DNA from: an uncultured Lachnospiraceae bacterium
Lineage (GTDB): Bacteria; Bacillota; Clostridia; Lachnospirales; Lachnospiraceae
NCBI GenBank assembly: GCA_947367855.1
Contig: CANBFE010000004.1
Location: forward strand, 1 to 64,000
DNA length: 64,000 nucleotides
Direction of reading: 5' to 3'
The position numbers and the translations under genes are program-made. Below, piece by piece: positions 7,327 to 16,044 of this stretch. The notes under the pieces are model-generated. The model saw only the letters and a list, made by a program, of their open reading frames with translations. It did not search any database and was not told the DNA's origin. The first letter of the stretch is position 1, and each line of letters begins with the position of its first letter.

Positions 7327-10300
7327 ATGAACGATATATGGAGCATATTGGAAATAAAGGCCACAGACGATAAAAAAGCCATTCGAAAAGCCTTTGCGGC
7401 GCAGTCCAGGCTTCACCATCCGGAGGAAGAACCGGAATATTTTGCGGCGCTGAACCAGGCCTACAAAGCGGCCCTTGACTATGCTGCAGGAGGAGAAAAT
7501 GCCGCTGTTCCCACAGACAATTCCGCTGATGACAGCAGGTCTGCTTTGGACAAAAACAGCACATTTGTACCTGTGGGATTCAATGGAAAGACAGGCAAAG
7601 AGAAGAAAGAAATTCTTCTGGAAAAGGCACAAGAAAAAGCGGAAGACCAAATACAAAACAACGAAGAAACGAATGATACGCCGGAGGAAAATGAGGACAA
7701 AAAACAGGATGAGGGAACCCTCTCTTTACTGGACCGCCTTGACCAGGCAACGGAACAGGCTGTAAAAAGAAGCAGGGAGACAGGCGCCCTTCGGGATTTT
7801 ATTGCCCTTTTTGAGAATCCAAAACAGGCAAAACAGGCGGATACCTGGAAACGTTTTTTCCTGTCAGAAGCTTTTCTGCAGGAGCAGTTTTCAGAGGAAT
7901 TTGCAAAAGGCCTGCTTGCCTACTTAGCAGAACAGACCCTCTGCCCGGGGGATAATCTTCCCAGGTACCTTCTGCAGGAATTGGCGGTGGCATATGCTTT
8001 TATTCCCCATTTTGCAGGCGAAGAATACTTTGACGGCCTGAAATATCCCAAGGAATGGTACAAGGTTTCCGTGGAAAATACCTTTCCCGCCAGAAGAGTT
8101 GCCGCCGAAATTTTTAACAGACAGGGGCGGGACTGTGACCTGAAATCCATGACAAACCACATTCTCCGGCAGCCCGGCAACAAGGTGCGCCACAATGCTT
8201 TTTCCGATTATCTGACAATGAAGGAGATGAACAGGGACGGACGGCTTACGGACCGGGAGAAAGAAACCTGGCAGCATGTTTTGGGGGCTTGTCAGCCTTA
8301 TTATCTGTATGAGCGCAATGGAAAGAAACCGGGAACCGCGGACTACGAGTCCCGCAGTGAATCCGTAGTTAAGCTTTATGTGCAATGGCTGAAGGATGAG
8401 CAGCCCCCCAGGGAGGTGCTGTTGTTTCTCTATAAAAAACTAAACTTGAAAGACCTGGAGCGAAGCAGTACCAGGGGACTTTACAGCGCGCTGAAAGCAG
8501 AAGTCCTGCGCCTGTGTCCCCAGGCGGAAGAGACCTTGTTCGGAGAGGACGGCAAGGAGCAGCGCATTGTAAAGCTCTACAAAACCTATGCTTCCATCAT
8601 CAATGCCAACCAGAACAATTACGACAAATTCATCTATGAAGAGACGCCGGAAATCAGGGATAGGGTCAATGCCTTTTTTGCGCTGCCCGATTGGGAGCAG
8701 CTAAAGGGAGAGAAGGCGCTGTTTGAGCGGATTTACGGCACCTCTAAAAGGATTGTGATGCCCCGGACTGCGGCGGAAACCCTGGTCAGGCACCTGACGG
8801 AAGGAGACTTTCCGGAGCCGGAACGGACGGAGTTGATTGAGAGCCTGCTGCGCTCCCTTTCCACGGAAAGAATGTGCCGGGAACTGGATTATCGCTGTGA
8901 AATAACCTTAAGCTCCAGGGACCTTGGGGACATAGGGGACAATCCGGATTTCTGGCAGTATTTTCTCATGCGGGGCTTTGGTTTCCGCCATGGAAACGTT
9001 CGGGGAAACTGGGAAGAAGACTTTGTTTATGTGATGGACGGCCAGTGCTATCTGCCCGCCTACATCAATTATATTTATGCCCCGTCCCGGGAATGGCAGA
9101 GGCGTTTTACAGGCTTTGACCCGGAGAAGGAGGAGACAGGGGAGCCGGTGAGCCTGGTCTGTCCCATGCCCGGAAACAGGAGCCTTAGGGTGGAATTTCA
9201 TTATCGTTATTGCCTGTACTTTGTGGACGGAATACAGACAGATGGACCCGTTCTGACCTTTTCCCAGTTGCAGGAATATGCGGAAAACCTGAACAAGCCC
9301 CAGGAATTTTTCTTTCTTCTGGCAGTCACCGCCATTGAGGATTCCAACAGAGGCGCCGCCCGAAAGCTGATTGAAGACTGGCTGAAACGGATTCCTCTGC
9401 ATGCGTTTCTCGTTCCCACCGTGGCCCGACTGTTGGCCGCCGACAATGACCGCATCCCCGGCACAGTAACGGATTCCTGGGACCTGTCCCGCGGGGAGGG
9501 GCATGGAATCGGAAAAAACACAGAGTTTTCTGCCTTGTCAGATGGGGAAACAGGAGAAAAGATGCCCGCGGAAAACACCGCACCGGAAACCGGAACACAG
9601 GACCGGGGGGCGGAAGAAGAGAGAAAAGTAGACAAGAGCACACAAGGCAAGAGTGCACAAGACAAGAATGCAGAAGATAAGGTGGAGGCTGTCTTGTACA
9701 GCGAACAGGAACGGTTTTGTTTTCGGGCGGTTGTATCGAAAAAGGGATTCAGCATCTGGCGGCAGATGGATTACGGGTGGCAGGATATCATATTCCGCAG
9801 AGGGGAATTGGGCTGGCGGAAATGGGAAGAATACACCTGGGAGGAATACAGGCTGTACTGTGAAACACAGAAGCAGATAGGGGAGAAGGCATCAGAGAGC
9901 AAAGTCCCGGAGCGTGATAATCTGGCAGAGAAGGCATCAGAGAGCAAAGTTCCGGAGAATGATATTCCCACAGACAGTGGAGACGTCATGCCGCTTCCTA
10001 TATCATGTTCTGCGCTGTCTACAGATAGCCCCCAGGGAAGGAAGGCGGCCGCCATAAATGCCCTGCAAAACCTGCGGCAGCCCAAGCCCCGGGCGCGCGC
10101 CTCATATTCCTTAGAGGGTATGGATATAGCACAGAAAGCGGCAAAAATTCTGGAAGCGATGGGCTGCATTGAAAACATGGAGGGATACTGCGTGCTTCGG
10201 TACGGAGCGAAAAAGGAAAAGCGCCACGACAGGATATTCTATGGTGTGCGCGCCCCCTTTGGTTTTGAGCTGAAGGCCCATTCTCCGGTATATGTGAGAA

Positions 10301-11262
10301 GCAGAGATTTCCTGATGTCGTCTTCTGATACCAAGATAAAGGAACCCAAGATTCTGGTGGGGCGTTTCGGATGGGGCTTCAAATATTCGCCCCGTTCCGA
10401 TTATGGTCCCATGTATGTCTACCAGGGGGAAAGCGGCAAATTTTATGCCTATGGCGCCATTCGCATGCACCGGGCGGACAGCCTGGAACAGTTGTTGGAG
10501 GACTTTTTCCGGCAGGAATGGGAGGGCGTCACGGAGGTGGAGACTTATGAAGGCTGTCTTACCGTATCCCGGCTTGACCACAGACTGGAATACTGCTATA
10601 CAGAGGAGGATATGCATCGGTCCATGAGCAGCCTGACGGACACTGCCGCGGATAAATTCACCCTGTTTGGCGGATATGGCATGTGGAAGGTGTTTGTCCG
10701 GTGGATGGATGAGTTGCTGAATCCGGGGCTGCCCGCCTGGGTGAACCTGATTGTGGTAGGCTTTGACTGGGAAAATGGCGGTGCCCTGACATTTACCGGT
10801 GTCCATGAAGAGGAAAAAGAGGCCCATAGGGCGGAATTGCAGGAAAAAGCGGACATGGACTTTGAGGATTGGGAGGATGATGAGGATTGGGAGGATGATG
10901 AGGACTGGGTGGATGAGGACGAACCAAAGTCAGACGAACAGGACATGAAGGAACCGGAGTTGGATGAACTGTATAAGAACGAATCAGAAGAACCCCATGA
11001 GAATGAACCAGATATGAATGAATCAGACATGGATGAATCAGACATGGATGCGCCGTACATAAATGAACCCGCAGAGCAGAACAGCGGCCTGCAGAACAAT
11101 GTATATCTTCCCCAGGCGCCCCTGCTGATATGGGCCAGGGGGATGGACAGAATGGAGAGAGGGGAGTTCCTCACCAATGCCATGCAGTGGTATGTGGACT
11201 GCGGCAGATTTGCCGAAAAGACAGGCGGCAGAAACATTAAGATAGCGGTAAACAGATTTTAA
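7327..11262 (+). CDS. Giant J-domain-like protein with acidic repeats
   Basis: 1311 residues. Residues 1-55 look like a J domain (DIWSILEIKATDDKKAIRKAF, then LNQAYKAALDYA), with H31-P32-E33 where the J signature is HPD. The rest has no recognisable enzyme motif; it includes a charged linker (60-135), long helical and beta-rich segments, an in-frame 30-base duplication (9883-9912 and 9928-9957, KASESKVPE twice) and an acidic stretch with three EDWEDD-type 18-base repeats near 10866-10919. No signal or membrane segment. ATG 7327 is preferred to ATG 7306 because GAAGGAAGG lies 9-10 bases before it. The probable partner is the Hsp70 at 1786. HPD is needed to stimulate Hsp70 ATPase in known J-proteins, so HPE may weaken or change that activity. 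Confidence 0.72.
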   Translation: MNDIWSILEIKATDDKKAIRKAFAAQSRLHHPEEEPEYFAALNQAYKAALDYAAGGENAAVPTDNSADDSRSALDKNSTFVPVGFNGKTGKEKKEILLEKAQEKAEDQIQNNEETNDTPEENEDKKQDEGTLSLLDRLDQATEQAVKRSRETGALRDFIALFENPKQAKQADTWKRFFLSEAFLQEQFSEEFAKGLLAYLAEQTLCPGDNLPRYLLQELAVAYAFIPHFAGEEYFDGLKYPKEWYKVSVENTFPARRVAAEIFNRQGRDCDLKSMTNHILRQPGNKVRHNAFSDYLTMKEMNRDGRLTDREKETWQHVLGACQPYYLYERNGKKPGTADYESRSESVVKLYVQWLKDEQPPREVLLFLYKKLNLKDLERSSTRGLYSALKAEVLRLCPQAEETLFGEDGKEQRIVKLYKTYASIINANQNNYDKFIYEETPEIRDRVNAFFALPDWEQLKGEKALFERIYGTSKRIVMPRTAAETLVRHLTEGDFPEPERTELIESLLRSLSTERMCRELDYRCEITLSSRDLGDIGDNPDFWQYFLMRGFGFRHGNVRGNWEEDFVYVMDGQCYLPAYINYIYAPSREWQRRFTGFDPEKEETGEPVSLVCPMPGNRSLRVEFHYRYCLYFVDGIQTDGPVLTFSQLQEYAENLNKPQEFFFLLAVTAIEDSNRGAARKLIEDWLKRIPLHAFLVPTVARLLAADNDRIPGTVTDSWDLSRGEGHGIGKNTEFSALSDGETGEKMPAENTAPETGTQDRGAEEERKVDKSTQGKSAQDKNAEDKVEAVLYSEQERFCFRAVVSKKGFSIWRQMDYGWQDIIFRRGELGWRKWEEYTWEEYRLYCETQKQIGEKASESKVPERDNLAEKASESKVPENDIPTDSGDVMPLPISCSALSTDSPQGRKAAAINALQNLRQPKPRARASYSLEGMDIAQKAAKILEAMGCIENMEGYCVLRYGAKKEKRHDRIFYGVRAPFGFELKAHSPVYVRSRDFLMSSSDTKIKEPKILVGRFGWGFKYSPRSDYGPMYVYQGESGKFYAYGAIRMHRADSLEQLLEDFFRQEWEGVTEVETYEGCLTVSRLDHRLEYCYTEEDMHRSMSSLTDTAADKFTLFGGYGMWKVFVRWMDELLNPGLPAWVNLIVVGFDWENGGALTFTGVHEEEKEAHRAELQEKADMDFEDWEDDEDWEDDEDWVDEDEPKSDEQDMKEPELDELYKNESEEPHENEPDMNESDMDESDMDAPYINEPAEQNSGLQNNVYLPQAPLLIWARGMDRMERGEFLTNAMQWYVDCGRFAEKTGGRNIKIAVNRF

Positions 11263-11298
11263 TAGTGTTTCATAGTACAGGCTGTGAGGAGGAAGAAT

Positions 11299-12597
11299 AT
11301 GCTGAAGTGGAAAGAAGAATATACATATGAGGGTGGCTGTCCGGCTGTATGCCTGTACAACACAGGTTCGATGGTGGCGGATGACAGCCGTGGCGCCACA
11401 GCAGATGACAGTCCCATGTTGTTGGTGACGGGCACTGACGAGAAGGAGTATGGGGCATACCTTGATAAGCTGTGCAGAATGGGTTTTGTAAAGTCCTTTG
11501 AGAATCATACTGCTGCTGTGGACTGCTGCCAGTTAAGAAAAGATGGTGTATTGCTTTATGCATATTATACGCGCGCGTCGGGAGAAGTGCGTGTCATTGA
11601 GGATAGGGCTTCCATAGCGCTTGATGATTTTTCCTATACCTGCGATATCAGGGACTCGGCAGAGATCTATCAATACGGGCTTTATTATGACCCCCAAAAC
11701 GGCCATAGCCCAACTACGATCAACTGCGGGATGTTCTATATAATCCGGCTGGCTGATAACAAGCTGGTTTTAATTGACGGGGGACATTGCCTGCAATGTT
11801 CTGCGGAAGCAGTAGAGGGGATGTACCGTTTTCTGCACAGGATTACCGGTATTGCGGAAGGAGATAAGATCCATATTGCGGCATGGATTTTCACACATGC
11901 TCACGATGATCATATGGCGGCGTGCATAAGGCTGCTGCGGACATATCCGGAAAGTTTTGTACTGGAGCGGGTGATGTACAATTTTCCGCCTTTTACGGTG
12001 CATCCTGATGATTCGGATGTCCTTGTGCTGAAGGAAACACTGCGGGATTTCTGTCCGGGTGTTAAGTGCCTGAAGCTTCACAATGGTCAGGTCATCGCAT
12101 TGGCAAATATTCGCTTTGATGTACTGTATGCTCATGAAGACGCAGTGACGCAGGAGAATCCGGAGGTATTTCCGTTTCGTGATTTCAATTGTACTTCCGT
12201 TATCTTGAAAATGACGACCGGAAATGGGAGTGTCATGTGGCTTGGAGATACGAATGCAGAGACGGAGGAACTGGTACTTGAGACGGTTCCGGCCAGGCTG
12301 TGGAAGGCGGATGTGGTGCAGGTCTCGCATCATTGCTTTAACTGCCTTTCGCGCCTGTATCCTGCTATCGATGCGGATTATGCTATGCTGCCCAACAGCT
12401 ATTATGGAGGACATACAGCGGAGAACATTGATAAGCTGGAGGACGTAGTGAACTGTTTGTCCTCTCCCGACAATATCTGGTATGGGGACAGGACAACAGG
12501 TTTCCGTTTTGAGGACGGAATATACCGGGTAATTCTGGAAGAGGCGTGCGTGGGCGGAGAGCATGACGGCACAAATCTTTATGGTGTACAGATTTAA
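11299..12597 (+). CDS. ComEC/Rec2-like metallo-beta-lactamase-fold protein
   Basis: 432 residues. The metal site is T199-H200-A-H202-D203-D204-H205 (THAHDDH), with a later GD pair (MWLGDTN, about 313-319) and SHHC (about 343-346), the pattern of MBL-fold hydrolases. It resembles the soluble C-terminal MBL domain of ComEC, which in competent bacteria degrades the non-transported DNA strand, but here it stands without a channel domain and with about 130 extra N-terminal residues. The start at ATG 11299 follows AGGAGGAA. A hairpin terminator (12631-12663) ends the unit. Confidence 0.78.
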   Translation: MLKWKEEYTYEGGCPAVCLYNTGSMVADDSRGATADDSPMLLVTGTDEKEYGAYLDKLCRMGFVKSFENHTAAVDCCQLRKDGVLLYAYYTRASGEVRVIEDRASIALDDFSYTCDIRDSAEIYQYGLYYDPQNGHSPTTINCGMFYIIRLADNKLVLIDGGHCLQCSAEAVEGMYRFLHRITGIAEGDKIHIAAWIFTHAHDDHMAACIRLLRTYPESFVLERVMYNFPPFTVHPDDSDVLVLKETLRDFCPGVKCLKLHNGQVIALANIRFDVLYAHEDAVTQENPEVFPFRDFNCTSVILKMTTGNGSVMWLGDTNAETEELVLETVPARLWKADVVQVSHHCFNCLSRLYPAIDADYAMLPNSYYGGHTAENIDKLEDVVNCLSSPDNIWYGDRTTGFRFEDGIYRVILEEACVGGEHDGTNLYGVQI

Positions 12598-12630
12598 CAT
12601 ATTTTGATTATTTTCATAAGGATTTTGTAA

Positions 12631-12663
12631 TACCCCTCTTTTGAATAAGAGGGGTACTTTTTT
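12631..12663. terminator. Intrinsic terminator between convergent genes
   Basis: Stem TACCCCTC (12631-12638) with GAGGGGTA (12649-12656), then a run of T at 12658-12663. It lies 34 bases after the MBL stop and 33 bases before the stop of the minus-strand yhhQ gene. A-rich sequence on the other side could let it work in both directions. Confidence 0.9.
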
Positions 12664-12695
12664 CCTTAAAATGTTAAAGTTTTTTGAATTAAAGA

Positions 12696-13418
12696 TCAGC
12701 GGCTTTCTGTGTAAGTGGGAACCGCCTGTTTTTTCCGGTGCAGGTACCGTGCCAGATACACGAAGGGTGTGTCCGCAATGCTTGTGACCACAAAAATAAT
12801 ATAGCTGGCGACAGCAATGGAAACCAGTGTCTTTGTGTCATAGGTGCCCAAAAATGCGCCCCATGTGAACAGGACTGTGTTCAGAAGCTGGGATACCAGA
12901 GTGGAGCCATTGTTCCGGAGCCACAGGAATTTCTTGGAGTCCCCGAATTTGCTTTTGGTGAACGCCCACCATTTATGATAGGCCCACACATCGAAAAGCT
13001 GGACAATGACGTATACAATAATGCCTACCGCCATTAAGCGGGGGGTATTGGAGAAGACTGTGCGGATGGCCGGGGTTGCAAAATCACTTTCATTCGGCAC
13101 ATACAGCATCCAGGACTGGCTTAAGAAAATGAAAATGACTGAAGTGGCAATCCCAAGGTAAACCGCAGTCTGGGCGGCTTTTTTCCCATAAAGCTCGCTC
13201 AAAATGTCCGTTACCAGAAAAGTTGAGGCAAACAGGATATTGCCCAGCGTCATTTCCATGCCGAAAGCAGTTACCATAATCAAAACTTCAATGTTTGCCG
13301 CAATGGTAGCCAGCACAGTCCACAAATACAGCCCCTGCTCCCGAAACAGCCAGAATAGGAATACGACTGTGGAAAAAGTAAGGACTAAGGATACCAATAA
13401 AAGAATTTCATTCTGCAT
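12696..13418 (-). CDS. yhhQ: Queuosine precursor transporter, YhhQ family
   Basis: 240 residues with six or seven hydrophobic helices (about 6-26, 35-60, 80-105, 120-140, 170-195, 200-225). MTLGNILFASTFLVTDILSE (about 56-75) is the signature of the YhhQ/VUT family, whose E. coli member takes up preQ0 and preQ1. Some bacterial members, such as that of Chlamydia, are described as importing queuine. It is the second gene of a minus-strand operon: its ATG (13418) overlaps the end of the upstream radical SAM gene by 11 bases. The operon is preceded by a preQ1-I riboswitch. Confidence 0.92.
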   Translation of the reverse strand: MQNEILLLVSLVLTFSTVVFLFWLFREQGLYLWTVLATIAANIEVLIMVTAFGMEMTLGNILFASTFLVTDILSELYGKKAAQTAVYLGIATSVIFIFLSQSWMLYVPNESDFATPAIRTVFSNTPRLMAVGIIVYVIVQLFDVWAYHKWWAFTKSKFGDSKKFLWLRNNGSTLVSQLLNTVLFTWGAFLGTYDTKTLVSIAVASYIIFVVTSIADTPFVYLARYLHRKKQAVPTYTESR

Positions 13419-14142
13419 GTTCTACAACGCCTCCTACGCCGAAAGCAGTATTTTCCATTAAAATATCTACCCGGCTGTTTTCTATGTATTTTGGATAAAG
13501 TTCCTTGGTGAAACTTGCAATGACATGGGGGTCTGGCTTGATGGGCTTTTTGTTTTCCTGCATAATGTTGATGCAGACCCGCTCAAAATAGGCGAGACCG
13601 GTTTGAATGTCCCTGTCCATGCTTTCCGCAGTCTGGCCGGGGATACCCTGCAGCAGGCAGACCTCGTCAAAATATTCCGCCAGTTCCTCCGGGGAACGGG
13701 CGTCAATGCCTTTATCCAGATAGCTTTCCCGGAATAGGGCATCAAAGGTTTCCACGCCGGTTTTCACCTTCAGTTCAATCCCATGGGCCGCAAAACGCTT
13801 GCGGAATGGGGGAATTGCATCCCTGTGCCTCCAGTGGCACTCAAAATGTACCTGGTTGATATGGCAGTTTTTGCAGACTGTTTCAATCAGGGCAAGGGTT
13901 TCCTCATCCAAGTCCACAAAGCTGCCGGAATTAATCACCTCAAGCTTATGGTGGATGCCGGTGACTTTTTCAAGCTGTTCCCGGTTCAGGGCAAAATTTG
14001 CGCTGCTGTCCGGGGAAAAATCAAGATGGTAGTCGCAGAAGCGGCACCGCCTCCAAGAACAGCCAAGGCCCCGCAGCATTACGATTTCACGGGGATTTTT
14101 TTCATTGATGACCGCATAGCGGTTTGGGTTAAAATCTTCCAT
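13408..14142 (-). CDS. queL: Radical SAM enzyme, candidate queuine lyase (QueL)
   Basis: 244 residues; start at 14142, where AAAGGAAG gives correct spacing. The cluster is C28-x4-C33-x2-C36 (LGCSWRRCRFCDYH), one residue longer in the first gap than classic CX3CX2C. FECHWRHR and the C-terminal LMENTAFGVGG are distinctive. In gut Clostridia a radical SAM enzyme named QueL has been reported to convert queuine to preQ1 for re-use in tRNA queuosine. Co-transcription with yhhQ and a preQ1 riboswitch upstream strongly places this enzyme in queuine/preQ1 salvage. I did not align it with the experimentally described QueL; another radical SAM activity on a 7-deazaguanine is the alternative. Confidence 0.68.
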   Translation of the reverse strand: MEDFNPNRYAVINEKNPREIVMLRGLGCSWRRCRFCDYHLDFSPDSSANFALNREQLEKVTGIHHKLEVINSGSFVDLDEETLALIETVCKNCHINQVHFECHWRHRDAIPPFRKRFAAHGIELKVKTGVETFDALFRESYLDKGIDARSPEELAEYFDEVCLLQGIPGQTAESMDRDIQTGLAYFERVCINIMQENKKPIKPDPHVIASFTKELYPKYIENSRVDILMENTAFGVGGVVEHAE

Positions 14143-14296
14143 GGCACTTCCTTTCTGTGCAGTTAAAAATATGCACAATGAATCTCATTGTTTATCAGTT
14201 CCGGCTGCAAGAACAAAGCGGGCAAGCCCACATCATTTCCAGGTAATACGGTTTTCCTGTGAAAATCGGGCAGGGATGATTTTATTTCTGCGCATT

Positions 14297-14320
14297 AAAA
14301 AAAGCACGCAGAACGTGCCC
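14297..14320 (-). terminator. Riboswitch-controlled terminator
   Basis: Minus-strand hairpin GGGCACG...CGTGC (14320-14304) followed by seven T (14303-14297), before the queL start. A preceding GTGCC (14341-14347 region) can pair with GGCAC of this hairpin and act as an antiterminator. It lies about 62 bases after the aptamer 3' end, so ligand binding may decide termination (inferred). Confidence 0.75.
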
Positions 14321-14381
14321 ATACAGAAAAACGGTTTTTTCCGGCACAGGGAGCATGTGCAGAATCCTTCCGTTTTTAAAT

Positions 14382-14422
14382 CCCTAGTTTTGTTTAAAGA
14401 CAGGATGGTCACGAACTGTCTT
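14382..14422 (-). promoter_or_regulatory. preQ1-I riboswitch aptamer
   Basis: Minus-strand transcript: P1 AAGACAG/CTGTCTT (7 bp, perfect), loop TTCGTGACCATC, then the A-rich tail TAAACAAAACTAGGG. That layout, with ACC in the loop and ACAAAACTAGG in the 3' tail forming the P2 pseudoknot, matches the short preQ1 class I pattern. Its position between a good promoter and the yhhQ operon agrees. No covariance model could be run. Confidence 0.78.
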
Positions 14423-14473
14423 ATGCAATTTTGTCTTGCCTTACCATGCAGGCAGCTTGCCTGTCTGCCAGAC

Positions 14474-14502
14474 ATTCTACCACATTGGAAATTCATTTGC
14501 AA
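14474..14502 (-). promoter_or_regulatory. Sigma-A promoter for the queuine-salvage operon
   Basis: On the minus strand: -35 TTGCAA (14502-14497), 17-base spacer, -10 TAGAAT (14479-14474). Transcription would start close to 14467, some 45 bases before the riboswitch aptamer. Confidence 0.7.
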
Positions 14503-14675
14503 GGGGAAAATTAATTTTCATCAATTCTTCCCGTCCTGTTCATTTCATGTTATAATTTGTTGCAGTCCTTTTAGGAATTGTGCAGTCAGTAAAAATGAGC
14601 CTGTCAATACAGAATGTGCAGAGGACGGGACGCCAAGTAGTTATAGTCAATCAAATGGGATTTGAAGAGGTATTC

Positions 14676-15182
14676 ATGATGATAAGAGCAGTAACTGCGG
14701 CAGATATTGGTGAATGCGTAAAAGTGATCAGGGAAAGTTTTTCCACAGTTGCAGATGAATTTGGGTTTACTATGGAAAATGCCCCAAGATTTACAGCATT
14801 TGCAACCACAGAGGAGCGATTGAAATGGCATTTGACTGGAGAACATAGACCAATGTACGCACATTTTGAAAATGGAACCATTGTTGGATACTATTCCTTG
14901 CTGTTACAGGAAAACAAAGCATGCGAATTGAACAATTTGTGTGTAATCCCTCCATACAGGCATAATGGGATTGGTGAGGAACTTTTGAAGGATGCTTTCA
15001 AGACTGCAGGGGCATTCAATTGTAATCAGATAAACATCGGTATTGTTGAAGAGAACAAAGTGTTGCGAAAATGGTACGAGTCGTTTGGCTTTGTCCATAC
15101 CGGGACGAAGAAATTTGATTTCTTTCCGTTTACATGCGGATATATGGAAAAAAATTTAGATGTGACGGGAACCCAATTGTGA
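14676..15182 (+). CDS. GNAT family N-acetyltransferase
   Basis: 168 residues; ATG 14676 (or 14679) is preferred to upstream in-frame codons because GAAGAGG lies 5-8 bases before it. IRAVTAADIGECVKVIRESF is the usual GNAT beta1-alpha1 start. The acetyl-CoA loop is seen in the segment around NNLCVIPPYRHNGIGEELL, whose R-x-x-G-I-G matches motif A (R/Q-x-x-G-x-G/A). A TATAAT at 14551-14556 is a probable -10. The acceptor substrate is unknown. Confidence 0.85.
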   Translation: MMIRAVTAADIGECVKVIRESFSTVADEFGFTMENAPRFTAFATTEERLKWHLTGEHRPMYAHFENGTIVGYYSLLLQENKACELNNLCVIPPYRHNGIGEELLKDAFKTAGAFNCNQINIGIVEENKVLRKWYESFGFVHTGTKKFDFFPFTCGYMEKNLDVTGTQL

Positions 15183-15299
15183 AAAGAGAAGCTGATTATC
15201 TTTAGACTATGTGCAGCAGGAACCCGTTTCCGAAAGAGGAGTCAGATGATAAGAGAGTACTACAATTCAGAATATAAATGATTTTATGGGGAGGATATT

Positions 15300-15845
15300 A
15301 TGAAGAACTTAGACAAATTAAGTAAGTTTATCAGCCTGGTATTAAGACATAAACCAGATGCTGCGGGGATTACTTTAGATGAACATGGTTGGGCCAATGT
15401 AGATGAATTGCTTGCTGGCGTGAACCATTCGGGCAGAAAAATCAATATGGAAATATTAGAGGAAATTGTGAAAACAGACAGCAAGCAGAGATACAGCTTT
15501 AACCAGGATAAAACGTTGATTCGGGCAAACCAGGGACACAGTGTTTTGGTGGATGTGGAATTAAAAGAACAGGAACCGCCGGAATTTCTGTATCATGGAA
15601 CGGCTGCCAGATTTCTGAAAAGCATTGAGGCAGAGGGCCTGAAACCAATGAGCCGTTTATATGTACATTTGTCAAATGATGTTGGAACAGCTTTAACCGT
15701 TGGAAAACGTCATGGAGAAGCCGTGCTGCTGAAGGTATGCAGCGGAGATATGTATCGGGATGGAGAGAAGTTTTATCTTTCCGAGAACGGGGTATGGTTG
15801 ACAAAAAAAGTAGATCCAAGGTATTTTGTAATCGTAAATGATTGA
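15300..15845 (+). CDS. kptA: RNA 2'-phosphotransferase (KptA/Tpt1)
   Basis: 181 residues, full length for KptA. Signatures are R16-H17-K-P19 in the N-terminal winged helix, IRANQGHS (74-81), YHGT (98-101), HLS (123-125) and NGVWLT (163-168), covering the NAD+ and RNA-phosphate binding sites. Tpt1/KptA transfers an internal 2'-phosphate from RNA to NAD+, giving ADP-ribose 1'',2''-cyclic phosphate. Eukaryotes use it after tRNA splicing; bacterial substrates are unsettled. GGGGAGGATATT precedes the ATG. Its stop overlaps a short downstream ORF. Confidence 0.93.
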   Translation: MKNLDKLSKFISLVLRHKPDAAGITLDEHGWANVDELLAGVNHSGRKINMEILEEIVKTDSKQRYSFNQDKTLIRANQGHSVLVDVELKEQEPPEFLYHGTAARFLKSIEAEGLKPMSRLYVHLSNDVGTALTVGKRHGEAVLLKVCSGDMYRDGEKFYLSENGVWLTKKVDPRYFVIVND

Positions 15846-16005
15846 AAGATCTGCCCTGAAAGCAATCAGTGCGAAAGCCAGGGCAATGCAGAAGATTCTG
15901 GAACTGATTCAGGCTGCTGCGAATAAGGAATACCGTTTGGTTCGGGGGAGAACAAAAGGCCAAAGCTGCACAGGAGAAGACGGTCTTGCTATTCTCATGT
16001 CGTAA
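15838..16005 (+). CDS. Possible small ORF, 55 aa, overlapping kptA
   Basis: ATG 15838 lies within the last codons of kptA (an ATGATTGA overlap). The frame encodes a helical basic N-terminus (about 1-32) and then a short extension ending at TAA 16003. There is no ribosome site of its own, so translation would depend on coupling. Composition is protein-like, but no family is recognised; a relic of a longer gene is equally likely. Confidence 0.3.
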   Translation: MIERSALKAISAKARAMQKILELIQAAANKEYRLVRGRTKGQSCTGEDGLAILMS

Positions 16006-16044
16006 TAGTATAATAGAAACAGGCAGGAAAGGAAATAATACCAC

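Noticed and set aside
6704..7564. 286-codon minus frame over the toroid gene and the J-protein start
   Set aside because: Antisense of the toroid and J-protein coding; cysteine- and histidine-rich shadow with no homologous look.
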